Shown here: positions 1-12,670 of the stretch, piece after piece
How the letters are laid out: every line of letters starts with the position of its first letter
Numbering within the stretch: the first letter of the stretch is position 1
Assembly: GCF_033118175.1 (NCBI RefSeq)
Contig: NC_083701.1
Coordinates: 53,147,001 to 53,211,000 of the forward strand
Direction of reading: 5' to 3'
Source: Dama dama
Lineage: Eukaryota; Chordata; Mammalia; Artiodactyla; Cervidae
DNA length: 64,000 nucleotides
Notes under the pieces: model-generated
The model's input: the letters and a program-made list of their open reading frames with translations, nothing else
Told to the model about the DNA's origin: nothing
Database searches by the model: none
Program-made: the position numbers and the translations under genes

Positions 1-12
1 TAAGTACATGTA

Positions 13-152
13 GGGACTTCCCTATCTGTACAGTGGTTAAGACACTGTGCTCCCAATGCAGGGACACAGGTTTGATCCCTGGTCAGGGAACTAAGATCCC
101 ACATGCTGTGGAATCTTTAAAAAAAAAAAAAGAAAGAAAGAAAGAAAGAAAG
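13..152 (+). mobile_element. Bov-A-type SINE with (AAAG)n tail
   Basis: It begins gggacttccct and contains the tRNA-derived box-B-like gtttgatccctggtcaggg, then A-rich and AAAG repeats. A target-site duplication aagtacatg(t/c)agg brackets it at 2-12 and 527-539, so the next SINE is nested in its tail. Confidence 0.85.
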
Positions 153-174
153 GGGTAGGGGGAAGAGTCCTCTG

Positions 175-510
175 GGCTTCCCTGGTGATCCAGGGCTTAA
201 GAATCTGCCTGGCAATGCAAGGGACACCAGTTTGATCCCTGGTTCAGGAAGATCCCACATGCCAAGGAGCAAACAATCCTGTGCACCACAACTACGGATC
301 CTGAGTTCTGGAGCCTTCGAGCTGCAACCACTGAAGCCCGTACACCCGGAGACCATGCTCCACAACATGAGAAAAGCCCTCACATTGCAACAGAGTAGCC
401 ACCACTCGCCACAACTAGAGAAATTCCGGGTGCAGCAGTGAAAGACCTACTACAGTCAAAAAATAAAACTAACTAAATAAATAAATCTTTTATTTTTTAA
501 AAAAAAAAAA
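175..510 (+). mobile_element. CHR-type tRNA SINE nested in the preceding SINE
   Basis: It starts gggcttccctggtg, has the box-B-like sequence, a series of 'gccacaacta' style repeats and an aaataaataaat/A-rich tail. Its own duplication is aagagtcctctg (163-174) and aagaatcctccg (511-522). Confidence 0.85.
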
Positions 511-539
511 AAGAATCCTCCGGATGAAGTACATGCAGG

Positions 540-1000
540 AAGGGCTCTGTCTTAGACTCTATTTTCTAGTGAACCTAGACTAATAGAGCACGCTTAGGAT
601 CCCAAATTTTCTTCCTGTAACCAATTTACAGTCCTGGACGAATTCTGAACAGAAAAGTGACGTAATTATTTTTGCAAGTAAGAAAAGTCATTTTGATAAT
701 AGTGGGAAGGAAGAATCACAGAAGTCAAGGCTGGTGTTAGAAAAGCCAGCCAGCAGGTAAACCCAATAAGCAAGATAACAATGAATGATTAAACTCCAGC
801 AATGAAGCTAGAGAGAAAAAAATAGTGTGGAAAGAATAGTGATTCTGAAATGAACGGTGAAAATGCCATAGAGTCTGAAGTAGGAGAGGTAAGCTTTTGT
901 TACCATAGGACCTGTGGGTGCTAGAATGGCTATGGGGAAAATATCACCCTCTTTATTGTAGTGTGCTGTGATACATAGTATATATCACTTCTCAAAGAGC
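540..1000. other. No gene or repeat recognised
   Basis: AT-rich unique sequence without coding or RNA signals. Confidence 0.6.
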
Positions 1001-1216
1001 AGTGCTAAGCCACTTCAGTCACGTCCTATTGGACTGTTTGCGACACTGTGGACTGTTGCCTACCAGGGTCTCTGTCCATGGGATTCTCCAGGCAAGAATA
1101 GTGGAGTGGGTTAGCATTTCCTTCTCCAGGGTATCTTCCTGACCCAGGGATCGAACCCACGACTCTTAAATCTCAGGCGTTGGCAGGTGGATTCTTTACC
1201 ACTAACGCCACCTGGG
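1001..1216 (-). mobile_element. Bov-tA SINE
   Basis: Antisense Bov-tA: tccatgggattctccaggcaagaata and the gacccagggatcgaaccca block, ending in ttctttaccactaacgccacctggg. Confidence 0.9.
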
Positions 1217-2329
1217 GGAGACATGACAAAATCCAGAAAGACTGCAGCCCCTGCTTCTCATGAAATTAGTACCCATTTTCTGGCATGCTTTAAACACAGA
1301 CTTTGTGGAGATAAACTGAAACCTCTAGAAAACCCTGTTAAATTGGGGACTCTATAATGAGACTACACCCTTCCCAATTTTAAAAGTATTTCCCTATTAA
1401 TTAAGTTTTTTGTTTGCTGTTCAGTGCCGTATATTATAAGAAGAATATAATTTTTAGTTATCCATTTCACTTGTTAAGAAGATGGAGGGTAATAGAGTGA
1501 TTGTGGTTTAAATGTAACACTGTATCTGTAGACTGACATGTGCAAGTGAGTGTTGCAAGCTCAAAATGCCTAAATTTCAAAAGCAGCCCAATCAGTAAGG
1601 AAGGGCATGACAAAGGTATGATGGAAGTTCATGATAATGGTTGTTTGGCTCACTGGGCAAGAGAAGAAGAAAGAAGACAGAAGAACATGAGCTAACAAGT
1701 AACTGCTGCTCATTAAATCTGAGATCAATAAGTGATGTCCCTTCCACTCACCCACACCAAGCAAGGGCACATGGAAATAAATGAAAGTCTCTCCTGCTTA
1801 ATGTAACTGGAAAAACACATTAAATGGAATTCTTAATGTGAATGAACACTGACTATTTCTTGCTAATACTCTCATTTCATTTTGGTAGGAATGGCCAAAT
1901 CTCTAAATAATATTGAAAAGTCTGACAAGCAAACTTAATTATAAAGCATGGGGAGGTTTAGTGATGGATACAGTGTAATGCTAGCTGACCTTTACATTCC
2001 CTGATTATATTGAATTAATAGCCTCAGTGCTAATGGTAATTATTTAAAATGGCATAGTAAAAAGGCCATTGTGTCACATTAAAATCTCCACAAAAATGGA
2101 AACCCACTAGTTTACCTTTTTTAATGCTGTGAAGGTGTTGATTTGTCACTGTAAACAATAATCCCACTCAATAAACTCTAACTTTATTTGTGTAGATAAG
2201 TCTCTATGCCAAGACAGTTACTTTTCTGCTGCCAACCCAACCCCTTCTGCTGAGCTCCTGACTCTTGATCTTAGGAACAATAACTAAAGCCAATGTACAA
2301 CCAGATATGAGCCAGTGTGCTTTACATCT
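1217..2329. other. No gene recognised
   Basis: AT-rich single-copy sequence; the 66-codon minus-strand frame at 1570-1770 has no recognisable features. Confidence 0.6.
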
Positions 2330-2540
2330 GAGCCAGAGGTCTGAAAAACACTGCCTGTGAGCCAGATCTACAGTCTGTTCTTGTAAATAAAGCTTTATTT
2401 GAGCACAGTCATGCCCACTATTTGCATATGGTCTACAGCTGCTTCTATATTACAAAAGTAGGTTTGAATAGTTCTGCAGAGTATATGGTCCACAATAAAA
2501 TATGTATCTCCTGGCTCTTTACAGAAAATGTTCTATGACC
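2330..2540. mobile_element. hAT-type DNA transposon fossil
   Basis: Contains 'ttcttgtaaataaagctttatttgagcacag' and 'ctggctctttacagaaaatgtt', typical of an old non-autonomous hAT (Charlie-like) element. Family name not assigned. Confidence 0.5.
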
Positions 2541-3303
2541 TTGCAATCTTCACTAATCATTTAAAGTCAACATTGATCACCCTCCCTTGCAATGGTAGAT
2601 GCAAAGATGGTAGCGCCGAAGATGGTAGCAAGATTTTGGCAACATGCAAACAGTTCTTTTCTTGAATTCTAAAGCTCTTATCAAATCTTCACACTTGAAC
2701 ATAGGTAAGTGGAAACTTCAGAAGTGGAAACTCAGAACCTCTACAATCCCAAGCATCATTGAGGGGAAATGATCATCTTTATTCCCCCAAATTCCTATTT
2801 TTTTCCTTCTTATTTATCCACTTTTCTGCTTTTCCTTCCACCAGCAATACCATTATGGTAAGGCATATTATGAGAAAAGAAGAAATTTTTCAGACTTTGG
2901 ATTTTAAAACATATGTTTACCTCATCTAAATAATAAATAAGTCAATCTATCCAAAGGAAACACGATTCCATTAGACCATTTGTACCTCCTATAAGGAGAA
3001 GTTGCAATTAAATTACCATGTAAATAAGTGCCAGTAGCCAAAGAGTGGTAAGGATATCTGCAGAACAGATCGTAGAATCAACCTATTAGAGGAAGTGTGG
3101 ATTCCTGTGGTGATTTCTGGGAAGACTAATCCAGCTTCCTGAAGTCTAGAAAAGAAACCCAATACAGAGGGAGTTTAAATAGGGCCGGTGTGGGACCTAG
3201 GGATCTGCATTTTAAACCCATTAACCAGGTTCTGATGAAGAGAATTCTTGACTCACACATTAAGAAACATAATGTCTATTTTCTTCACTGGTATACATTT
3301 ATA

Positions 3304-3510
3304 AGGCTTCCTTGGTGGCTCAGACAGTAAAGAATCCACCTGCAATGCAGATGACCCAGGTTCAGTCTCTGGGTCGGGAAGATCCCCTGGTGAAGGGAAT
3401 GGCTACCCACTGCAGTATTCTTGCCTGGAGAATTCCATGGACAGAGGAGCCTGGCTGGCTGCAGTCCATGGGGTTGCAAGAGTCGGACAGGACTGAAAGA
3501 CTAACACACG

Positions 3511-3553
<43 letters not shown>
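3304..3553 (+). mobile_element. Bov-tA SINE ending in a (CA)n microsatellite
   Basis: Sense Bov-tA from ggcttccttggtggctcag through ttgcctggagaattccatgg to the gactgaaagacta end, whose tail is a CA repeat (3505-3556). Target duplication acatttata at 3295-3303 and 3554-3562 includes the microsatellite within the insertion. Confidence 0.92.

Positions 3554-3556
<3 letters not shown>
3505..3556. repeat. (CA)n microsatellite
   Basis: About 20 CA units with a short CG-containing start; the tail of the Bov-tA copy. Confidence 0.95.
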
Positions 3557-3557
<1 letters not shown>

Positions 3558-3562
3558 TTATA

Positions 3563-6500
3563 GACCCTACCGGACAATAATTCTTTTTTAAATTATGAAA
3601 GCGGTATACACACATAGTAAGAAAATTCAGTTCTAAAAGTCTTGGTAAAATAGATAGAAATTTTAAAAGACAGGATATTTTAAATGACTAAGAAATCATA
3701 AAAGCTTGGTAGGTTTAATCATAAATCTCTTTGTAATAGGGACAGTATATTATCTCTCTCTTAACTTTTTGTCCATGGTATCCCATTTTGAACAGAATAT
3801 TTTATTTGGATGTAATTCACTTCATCTATTCTTTTCCTTTTGGTTAATGCTTTGAAAATTTAATTTAATTTTTTCTTTTATCATAGGAGACTATTTTTTC
3901 CTATTAACTTTTATTGTTTTGGCCTTCACAATCAGATTTAACTCAAATAAAGAACCTCTTTGTACTTGGTAGGAGTGAAGTTTTGTGTATGTGTGTGTTT
4001 TAACATAGAATTAGGCAGTTTATCTATAATACATCCATTTCCCATTGATTTGTGGTGGTGTTATTGGTGTATCTGTGTATGTGTATCCACAAATTACCTA
4101 TATATACAAAAGAATTAAATCCAGGTAAAGTAGAAAAAACAGATTCTACTAAATCCAGACAAAATAGAAATAAATTCTACTAACAGATTCGACTAATTCT
4201 GTTATTTCTAGATTAGGAGAAATAACAGAAGATTAGGAAAAAAGAAGTTTTGTTCTGGTATTCTCAAGGAGAAAATCAGGGAATAACACCCATAAAGTAG
4301 AAAAAGGAATTACGAAATATGCATTCAAAAATCACATAAAAATAGATCTGAAAAGAACCAATTAAAAGCATTGATTTAAAGTATTGATAATCATTAATTC
4401 TCTAATTAAAACTACTGGATTTACCAGAATAATATTTTTTAATGAAGGAGACAAAAATGTAATACATCCAAAGCAATATGAAAATTAAGGGGAGAAATTC
4501 TAGTAAAAGGCCAACACAGAAAATGGGAGGGAAACGGTTTGAAGATTGCCCTCAGAGGGACATTTCTGAAGCTCCTAGAGAATCCCCTGGAGCATTTAGC
4601 AGCTTGGGTTGATTCTTTCAATTGCCTTTCTCACTTGGAAGTTCACAACCTGTTCCAGGACCCAGATTTCCTATTTAAGTACGAGCAAGTTGACTGTCTG
4701 CTCACACTTGCAGCTGAAACGCCGGTCATCATGTGTGCACATGCTCGTGCTCACACACACACACACACCCCACATTACAGACACATTCATAATAAGGGAT
4801 TTCCTTATCATGTGTTTTCTGAGTTTATTGAGGGTTTCCTGGTTTAGACAAGAACTGGTTCTGAATTAGAAAAATTTCAAGAATCCAAGATTACTTTCAA
4901 GTCATTGTAATTTTTGAATTTGAAAGCTTCCATTGTGCTTGGTTTAGATTGGTGCATTAGAAAGACTTTGCCAAAACTGGGTATGAAGGAAAATATCTAT
5001 TTGTTTTGAACTCCAGTACAAGTAGGCCAGGAAATGCCTTGATAGGAAGCTGTCTGCCGGTATATTCCAGATTCAAGTTGCCTTTCCTATAAAAGTGGAA
5101 TCAGTGACTCACTCCTTTGTTCCACCATGGTCTTTTTTTGCATTCCTAATTTAGCCCCTAAAAACACTTGAGGAGAATGTTTCCAGGTCTGTCTCTCTCT
5201 CTGTAACCTCTGAGATAATAGTGAGCAAGGACAGTACCTTTTTCATCTTTACTTCTCCATCACTTTCCATAGATACATAGACATTCTTTATAACTTTTGA
5301 TAAAAGAATGAATTCAAGAATCTATAAAATGCTCTTTATGTAGTTTTGTAGAGCCTAAGGCTACAGAATTCATGCTGTTACAATCGCTGAGAAGAAATGT
5401 GCAGAAAAAAATTAAAAAGGACCAAAGAGCATTCCTGGGTGAAGCCACATTTAAGGCACAAGAGAAAGAGGCACCCATCTAAAAAGACATAAAAAGAGAA
5501 ATATGAAAGTCATTGTAATAAAAATCATGATACTACAGGCTTCCAGAATGAGGAGGTGATTGATGTATTCAAAGTTGTAAAACTTAGAAAGAGGATTTAG
5601 TGAAACCAGAAGATTGTATATGATTCCACTACTTAGATTTATTCTTCACTCTTCAGATAACGTTTTCCAAAGTCAGTAAAAACCTATGTATTTAGTGCTA
5701 TATTTTATACTACTCTAAACAATGAATGTTTCTATCATGGTATTAGAAAAAGTATACTCTCCCCAGATACAAAGATATATAAATATTCCCCTATAATAAT
5801 CAAAACCCACATACCTCTCTAAAAATAGCACATAGGAGAGAATTACATGCAATAGGATCTCAATAAATTACTTTTACGTGATTAAGACACTCACCAGAAA
5901 ACATTTTTAATTTTCTCCATAATAGTAAGTGTAGATGCTGAAAGAATATCCTTGTTGTTATAGCTGTGACAATTTTTGAAACGGTGTAATACTCAAATTT
6001 CACCCATGCTTACCATATAATAACTTTGTAAATATTCTTACCTTTTTTCTTCCTTTATCATTTCTTCTGAAAACAATTTTCCATAACTTGGAGTTTTTAA
6101 AGACCCTGGAAAAAGTATTCTGATGTATGAGAATCCTAGCAGCAGCAACATCCTTATTGCTGATTCACTTTTATTTTTAAATTAAGGGTTGTTCTTCCTT
6201 TAAATTATTGGTGTTGAGACGTTAATGATAATGTTGATTTTCATGATCTATGGAGTCTTGCCACATACTGGGCAATGCACCAAACTTTCAGATGAAACAC
6301 TGTTTCTCAATAGCTTTGAATACAAACTATGGCTTTCATCTTAGTCTTTTGGGGAAAAGAAGGAGGTTGACAGGAGAGACATGGGGCTGAGATTAAGCAC
6401 AAAGTAGCCAAATCTAAAAGCCAAATGTTTTTAAACTGAAAGCATTTTCATTGGTTTCAAATCATTAATAATACTGCTCCTGCGGCACCAAAGGTAGCTT

Positions 6501-7280
6501 TTAAATGATTGTTTCTGATGGACAACAAAATGAGTATCACATCCTAAAGAAGCATGTCTCTGGATCATAAACGTGGGTTATGAGTTATGGAATAAAACCA
6601 AGGATGAAGAAATTTAATTCATGGTGTTTATCCTAAGTCAAATAATGACTTTCTCTTAAAAGATTAACATTTTAAAATAAATTAATTTAAATACTTCAAT
6701 CTGAAAATTGCACTAATGTAAGGAATTACTAAGAAATCATCAGAATCTCTATAACACTGGTAGGGATCTTATTGCCTATGTGTCAAACTGACAGTATGCT
6801 TTTACAAGTAAAGCAAGCTAATGATACATTTTTCTTCAAAAATTACTAAAACACAGAGCTTGGGATATCCAAAGTGTTTACTAAATGCCCACAGAAGACT
6901 TTTGTAAGCAGAACAGAGTGACTCATTCCCTGAGTATTCTAGGAAACCAAGGTTTTATCCTTCAGTTGCACCATTTGAAAAATAGGCAATTATCTTACAG
7001 GGAAACACAGATCTTCACAAAAAGGCCCAAGGGGTAACTAGCAATACACATAAAACTGAGAACTAGGGGGCAGAGAAGAAAAGGCAGCAAGCACTCTTTG
7101 GGGAAATAGTGAAAAACAAAGGAAAGAAAGAGTTAAAATAAAACCTATACAGGAAAAAAATCTAGAAGCAACCAAGAAAACAATCAATATGAATGCTGAA
7201 GGCCACAAGGAACACAGAATGCAGTAACCCTAATGCAGGACTATTCTTGGTACTTTGCATTTTCCATGTGTGTGTGCATC
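3563..7280. other. Single-copy AT-rich stretch
   Basis: Apart from short CA and CT tracts I see only unrecognised AT-rich DNA. Overlapping frames at 4539-4869 run through the CA tract and look like chance. Confidence 0.55.
4751..4770. repeat. Short (CA)n tract
   Basis: About nine CA units in otherwise unique sequence. Confidence 0.8.
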
Positions 7281-7320
7281 GGCAGGCAGGTTCTTTACCA
7301 GCTGAGCCACAGGGGAAGCC
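7281..7320 (-). mobile_element. Truncated Bov-tA fragment
   Basis: Only the 5' 40 bases remain, in antisense: ggcaggttctttaccagctgagccac. Confidence 0.75.
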
Positions 7321-7399
7321 CTTCCATTTTTCATATTTCTCATTAAGTGAGCTATTCTATTAACAAATATTTCAAATTCACAGATTGTATTCAGGAGTG

Positions 7400-7665
7400 C
7401 TATGGACTAAATGTTTGTGCTTTTCTTAAATTCATATATTGAAATCTTAACTCCGTTAGAAAGTAGGGACTTTGAAGAATGGTTATATCATGAGGGTGCA
7501 GTTCTCATGAATAGGATTAGTGCCCTTATAAGAAAAGACCAGACCCCAGAGTATTCTCTGTCTCTCCCCCTCTCCCCCCACCCCTCTCTTCCCCTCTTTC
7601 CCTTACTCCCTCTGGATGCTGCCACACTGACTGGGATCTCATTATACAAATGTCGGTTCACTTAA
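7400..7665 (+). mobile_element. MaLR-like (MLT1-type) LTR fragment
   Basis: Diverged copy of the 'tggactgaatgtttgtg... catatgttgaaatc... gcccttataag' element, running into a CT-rich stretch (7555-7612). Three more sense copies and one antisense copy are in the window. Confidence 0.6.
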
Positions 7666-7839
7666 TCACCCAGTACAGTATTACAGAGCATATTTTATGA
7701 AGTACTTATTCTTCATTGACTTTTAGTGAACAAACTGAAAATATAAGGGCATACTTCAAAGAGCTCTACTTCTTTAGATGGCATTTATAAATCTTAAAAG
7801 TGGCAGCAAACATGTGGGCTCCCTGAGAAGTCATGCATA

Positions 7840-8108
7840 CTATTTAAGAGCCTAGGTTCTGAAGCCAGACTGCGTGGTTTACTGACTTTCATATTATTAT
7901 CCATCAGGCCATGAGCAGGGTCTCATATCTTTTGAGCATGGATGTGCAAGTACTATTCCAAGTGTTTTCCATCAATTAACCCATTTTAAGAGATGCGGCA
8001 GTTGAGGCATAGGAAGGTGAAATAATTTGCTGGAAGACACCCAGCTAAGTAAAGGCCGAATTGGAATTCCAATTAAGAACACTTGACTCTGAGCCCAAAC
8101 TTGGTTTA
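7840..8108. mobile_element. MIR-type SINE sequence
   Basis: Contains 'ttctgaagccagactgc', 'gttgaggcataggaaggt' and the 'cacccagctaagtaa' motif typical of MIR elements; interrupted on its right by an L1. Confidence 0.65.
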
Positions 8109-8121
8109 AATTCTATACTAT

Positions 8122-8406
8122 GAAGGGAAGGTGGGATGAACTGGGAGATTGGGATTGACATATATACATTATCATGTGTAAAACTGATAGCTAAGTGGGA
8201 GGCTGTTGTATAGCCCAGGGAGCTCTGTGGTGACCTGGATGGGTGGGATGGGGGTGGGGTGAGGACGTTATCAACAAGGAGAGGATGTATATACACATAT
8301 AGGTGATTCAGTTCATTGTGCAGCATAAACTGATACAACTTTGTAAAGCAACGATACCGCCATACAAATAAAAATTTAAAAGCAGGGAATTCAATACCAG
8401 AAAAAT
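8122..8406 (+). mobile_element. L1 3' UTR insertion, strongly 5'-truncated
   Basis: Ruminant-type L1 3' UTR ('atatacattatcatgtgtaaaactgatagc', G-rich ggtgggatgggggtggggtg) with an A-rich end. A perfect 13-base duplication aattctatactat flanks it (8109-8121, 8407-8419). Confidence 0.85.
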
Positions 8407-8879
8407 AATTCTATACTATAACCTTCAGCTTAGTACCTTGGCTACAATAACCATTTAGAAATGGGAAACTATGCTTTCGGGGCGGGGGGAGCAAAAAGCC
8501 AATTTTCTCTGAACAGAGAAGGGTCTGCTGAAGGGGCCTACCTCTCTGCATGGGGGATACGTCTACTTTCAAATCCTAACAGCCTTATTAGGAGAATGCC
8601 TTGCTGAGGAAAATGCTGCAGTTTGGTATCAAAATAAACTATTAACTCTTATCTCAACAGACTCTCAAAACTGCATGACAGTGCCCTGCCACAATGAACA
8701 AATCTCTTCTCCTCTCATGAAATCAACATATGCATTCCACACCCATGCCCCATTAGATAAGGCACTAGCTTGAAGCTCTCCGATGGGAATTCTTTATCTT
8801 TTTAAAATGATTCTAAGCATTGAGACCTGTGTGCACAGAATTTGCACATGTGCCATCATCCTTCCATTCTAAAACATGA

Positions 8880-9420
8880 AATCATCTGTTTTTCCTCCTC
8901 AGTTATATCCTTCCACTAGCTTTCTGGATCCTACTCCATTGCATTTACTTAGAAAACCTGCATGGTGGTTATGCCTTTTCCATTTTGTGTTCTTAAGCTC
9001 AAGCCTCAATAATGCTCCCTCTATGCTCATAGCCTTCTCCAGTTACCACTTTTTCCTCTCCCTGCTTACAAGCCAAACTTCTTGAAAGTGTCATCTGTAT
9101 TTTCTATCTCTATTTCCTCCCTGCCGCTCATCCCTCAGCCCAGGATTCCACCAGTAACATTTCATGGAAACAGCTTTCACTAACATTATCAATAATCTAC
9201 AGATGGCTAAATCAAATCCTGCCTTACTTGATCTGTCAGCAGCATTTCACACACCCTGCTTGTGAAACACAAATTTCCATCTCCAGCTGAGAACTGTCCT
9301 AGACTTCCACATCAATATATCCAGCTGCCTACCCAATGCCCCTGCTGATGCCTCAAAGACACATCCAATTTAACTCATTCTTCCTCCAAACTCATCCCAT
9401 TATAATGTTTCCTTTTTCAG
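8880..9420 (+). mobile_element. L2/CR1-type LINE fossil
   Basis: The 'aagccaaacttcttgaaagtgt', 'tacttgatctgtcagcagcatttcacaca' and 'atatccagctgcctacccaatgcc' blocks match the 3' ORF region of ancient CR1-clade LINEs. Open frames here are remnants. Confidence 0.6.
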
Positions 9421-9853
9421 TGAATGGCTTACAAATCTATGTAGGTATATAAACTACTAATCCATGAGTCCCTCTTCAAGCCTCCCTCTCCTTCAGCTCA
9501 TCCCAGTTTTCCATTACTACTGATTCTAAATCTCAAGTATTTAATTCATCCACATATAGTGTATCTGCTATATATTATGAAACACCCAACAGGATATGGA
9601 CATCATCCTATAATCAAATACATTAATATTTCTGCAGTGAAACATTAATTAATAGTCACCAAATGTGGCAAATAGCTATAAATAGATTCATATCAGTTTG
9701 TTTCAGGTTTTGCTGCCATTTGAATTCAGTTAGGTTGGTTTGATTTTTCGTCACATGTGTTCCAATTAGAGCTTTCAGTTTTCAGAACTGAATTTCAAAA
9801 TTTTGGCTAAGCAATTGTGAATCTGTGCCACGATTTATCTGGAAGTAATGTGG

Positions 9854-10113
9854 GGACTTCCCTTGTGGTCCAGTGGTTTAGAATCTGCCTTTCAACACAG
9901 GGGACACAGGTTTGATCCCTGGTCAGGGAACTAAGATTCCACATGCTGCTGGACAACTAGGCCTGAGAACCACAGCTACTGAGCCCGCTCACTCTGGAGC
10001 CCGCTAGCCACAACTAGAGAGAAGCCCATGTGCCACAAGGAAAGATCCCTCATGCTGCAACTAAAATCTCATACTGGAACTAAGATCCAATGCAGACAAA
10101 TTAAAAAAAAAAA
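9854..10113 (+). mobile_element. CHR-type SINE
   Basis: Runs from gggacttcccttgtggtcc through the box-B-like sequence to an A-tail. Target duplication aagtaatgtgg at 9843-9853 and 10114-10124. Confidence 0.88.
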
Positions 10114-10124
10114 AAGTAATGTGG

Positions 10125-10745
10125 ATAGTGGTTAAGATCTTGGACACCAGAACCAGACTGTCTGGGTTCAATCTCGTCTCCACCACTAACCAGACTTTGG
10201 ACAAGTGACTTAACCTCTCTGTGCCTTAGTTTCCTCACCTGTACCTACCTCATAGGATTGCTGCAGGGATTAACAAGCTAATGCATGTAAGTTGCTTAGA
10301 ACAGTTTTTAACATAAAATGTTTAGTCGCTAAGCCATGTCCGGCTCTTTGCAACCCCACGAACTGCAGCACACCAGGCTTCCTTGTCCTTCGCTATCTCC
10401 CAGAATTTGCTTAAACTCCTGTCCATTGAGTTGGTGATGCCACCCAACCATCTCAGCCTCTGTCGTCCCCTTCTCTTCCTGACTTCAATCTTTCCCAGCA
10501 TCAGGGTCTTTTCCAATGAGTCAGCTCTTCTCATCAGGTGGCCAAAGTATTGGAGCTTCAGTTTCAGCACCAGTGCTTCCAATGAATATTCCAGTTGATT
10601 TCCTTTAGCATTGGCTGGTTTGATCTCTTTGCTGTCCAAGGGACTCTCAAGAATCTTCTCCAGCACCACAGTTCGGGAGCATCAGTTCTTTAGCACTCAG
10701 CCTTCTTTATAGCATACAGTAAGCATTCAATAAGTATTAGCTCCC
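10125..10745 (+). mobile_element. MIR split by a BovB insertion
   Basis: The MIR core (tggttaagatcttggacacc, cttaacctctctgtgccttagtttcctc) runs to about 10320 and resumes at about 10711 (agcatacagtaagcattcaataagtattagc). The BovB 3' end lies between, and the SINE at 9854-10113 hit its 5' edge. Confidence 0.8.
10321..10710 (-). mobile_element. BovB (RTE) LINE 3' end
   Basis: The minus strand encodes the decayed C-terminus of the BovB reverse transcriptase (LKLKLQYFGHLMRRADSLEKTLMLG, WCAAVRGVAKSRTWLSD) over 10322-10669, then the Bov-tA-like tail. Only the last few hundred bases are present. Confidence 0.92.
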
Positions 10746-11164
10746 AGGAAGTTTTTGCTTATCACAGACAATAGTGTAGTCCAATGTCCTTCTATTTATA
10801 CCACTCTGAACACTTCCTAACCATAGGATCATTGTGTTAGAGGAAATGTCATTTAAAATTTTCGATAAATAGTAAAAAAACTGTCCTCCACAAAACTTTC
10901 AATAATCAGTGATTAGCAGTAAACTCGCAAAAATGGTATATGAGTTTACCCTCATCCCAATATCCTTAAAAGCACTGGGTTAGCTCAATCAATTATTGCA
11001 AACCTGAAAGGTGAGAAAATATCTCACTTTTACAATTCCTTTAATCATGAAAGATTCCTATAAAATTCCTTTAATGATGAGAGAAGAAAGAACATACTTC
11101 ATGTCCTGGCTATTTGTGTCTCATTTGCATGCCTTCTGTTCCTTTTAATTGTGTGATTCCTGAG

Positions 11165-11304
11165 GTTTCGTTTTTTAATTGAGATATAATTGACATATGT
11201 AACGTGTTAGTTTCAGGTATGCAACATGATGATTTGATGTTTGTCTATATTGTAAAATGATCACTGTAATCAGCAAACCAACAGACTGAGGTTTCTTAAC
11301 ATTT
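11165..11304 (+). mobile_element. Old L1 3'-end fragment
   Basis: The stretch carries the widespread L1 3' motif (tttttaattgagatataattgacat, then a 'gtatgcaacatgatgatttga' type block). It is diverged, and the younger 5'-inverted L1 inserted at its edge. Confidence 0.7.
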
Positions 11305-12293
11305 AAAAACTCTTATTGTTAATTTTATATCCTGCAACTTTACTATATTCATTGATTAGCTCTAGTAATTTTCTGGTAGAGTCTTTAGGGTTTTCTATGT
11401 AGAGGATCATGTCATCTGCAAACAGTGAGAGTTTTACTTCTTCTTTTCCTATCTGGATTCCTTTTACTTCTTTTTCTGCTCTGATTGCTGTGGCCAGAAC
11501 TTCCAACACTATGTTGAATAGTAGTGGTGAGAGTGGGCACCCTTGTCTTGTTCCTGATTTCAGGGGAAATGCCTTCAGTTTTTCACCATTGAGGGTGATG
11601 CTTGCTGTGGGTTTGTCATATATAGCTTTTATTATGTTGAGGTATGTTCCTTCTATTCCTGCTTTTTGGAGAGTTTTAATCATAAATGAGTGTTGAATTT
11701 TGTCAAAGGCTTTCTCTGCATCTATTGAGATAATCATATGGTTTTTATCTTTCAATTTGTTAATGTGGTGTATTACATTGATTGATTTGCGGATATTAAA
11801 GAATCCTTGCATTCCTGGGATAAAGCCCACTTGGTCATGGTGTATGATTTTTTTAATATGTTGTTGGATTCTGTTTGCTAGAATTTTGTTAAGGATTTTT
11901 GCATCTATGTTCATCAGTGATATTGGCCTGTAGTTTTCTTTTTTTGTGGCATCTTTGTCTGGTTTTGGAATTAGGGTGATGGTGGCCTCATAGAATGAGT
12001 TTGGAAGCTTACCTTCTTCTGCAATTTTCTGGAAGAGTTTGAGTAAGATAGGTGTTAGCTCTTCTCTAAATTTTTGGTAGAATTCAGCTGTGAAGCCATC
12101 TGGTCCTGGGCTTTTGTTTGCTGGAAGATTTTTGATGACAGTTTCGATTTCCTTGCTTGTGATGGGTCTGTTAAGATCTTCTATTTCTTCCTGGTTCAGT
12201 TTTGGAAAGTTATACTTTTCTAAGAATTTGTCCATTTCATCCAAGTTGTCCATTTTATTGGCATAGAGCTGCTGGTAGTAGTCTCTTATGAAC
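11303..12293 (-). pseudogene. L1 ORF2 reverse-transcriptase fragment (inverted 5' segment)
   Basis: A 316-codon minus-strand frame (11303-12253), extendable to about 12293, encodes the middle of L1 ORF2: NLPANKSPGPDGFTAEFYQ, IPKPDKDATKKENYRPISLMN, QGCPLSPLLFNI and the catalytic FADD box of the reverse transcriptase. It ends at the GYKIN region and lacks the endonuclease and C-terminus. It has no own promoter or 3' end; it is the inverted half of the L1 at 11319-13018. Confidence 0.93.
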
Positions 12294-12670
12294 TAGTACA
12301 GCCACTATGGAAAACAGTGTGGAGATTTCTTAAAAAACTGGAAATAGAACTGCCATATGACCCAGCAATCCCACTTCTGGGCATACACACTGAGGAAACC
12401 AGATCTGAAAGAGACACGTGCACCCCAATGTTCATCGCAGCACTGTTTATAATAGCCAGGACATGGAAGCAACCTAGATGCCCATCAGCAGATGAATGGA
12501 TAAGGAAGCTGTGGTACATATACACCATGGAATATTACTCAGCCATTAAAAAGAATTCATTTGAACCAGTCCTAATGAGATGGATGAAGCTGGAGCCCAT
12601 TATACAGAGTGAAGTAAGCCAGAAAGATAAAGAACATTACAGCATACTAACACATATATATGGAATTTAG
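12294..12670 (+). pseudogene. L1 ORF2 C-terminus (sense 3' segment)
   Basis: This plus-strand frame encodes the last part of L1 ORF2 (WRFLKKLEIELPYDPAIPLLG, FIAALFIIARTWKQPRCPS, EYYSAIKKN) and stops at the normal TAG. It is followed by the ruminant L1 3' UTR. It begins abruptly at the inversion junction, and roughly half of ORF2 is missing between the two arms. Confidence 0.93.

Noticed and set aside
3312..3615. Frames encoding poly-Thr/His or poly-Val/Cys
   Set aside because: Translation of a Bov-tA and its CA repeat.
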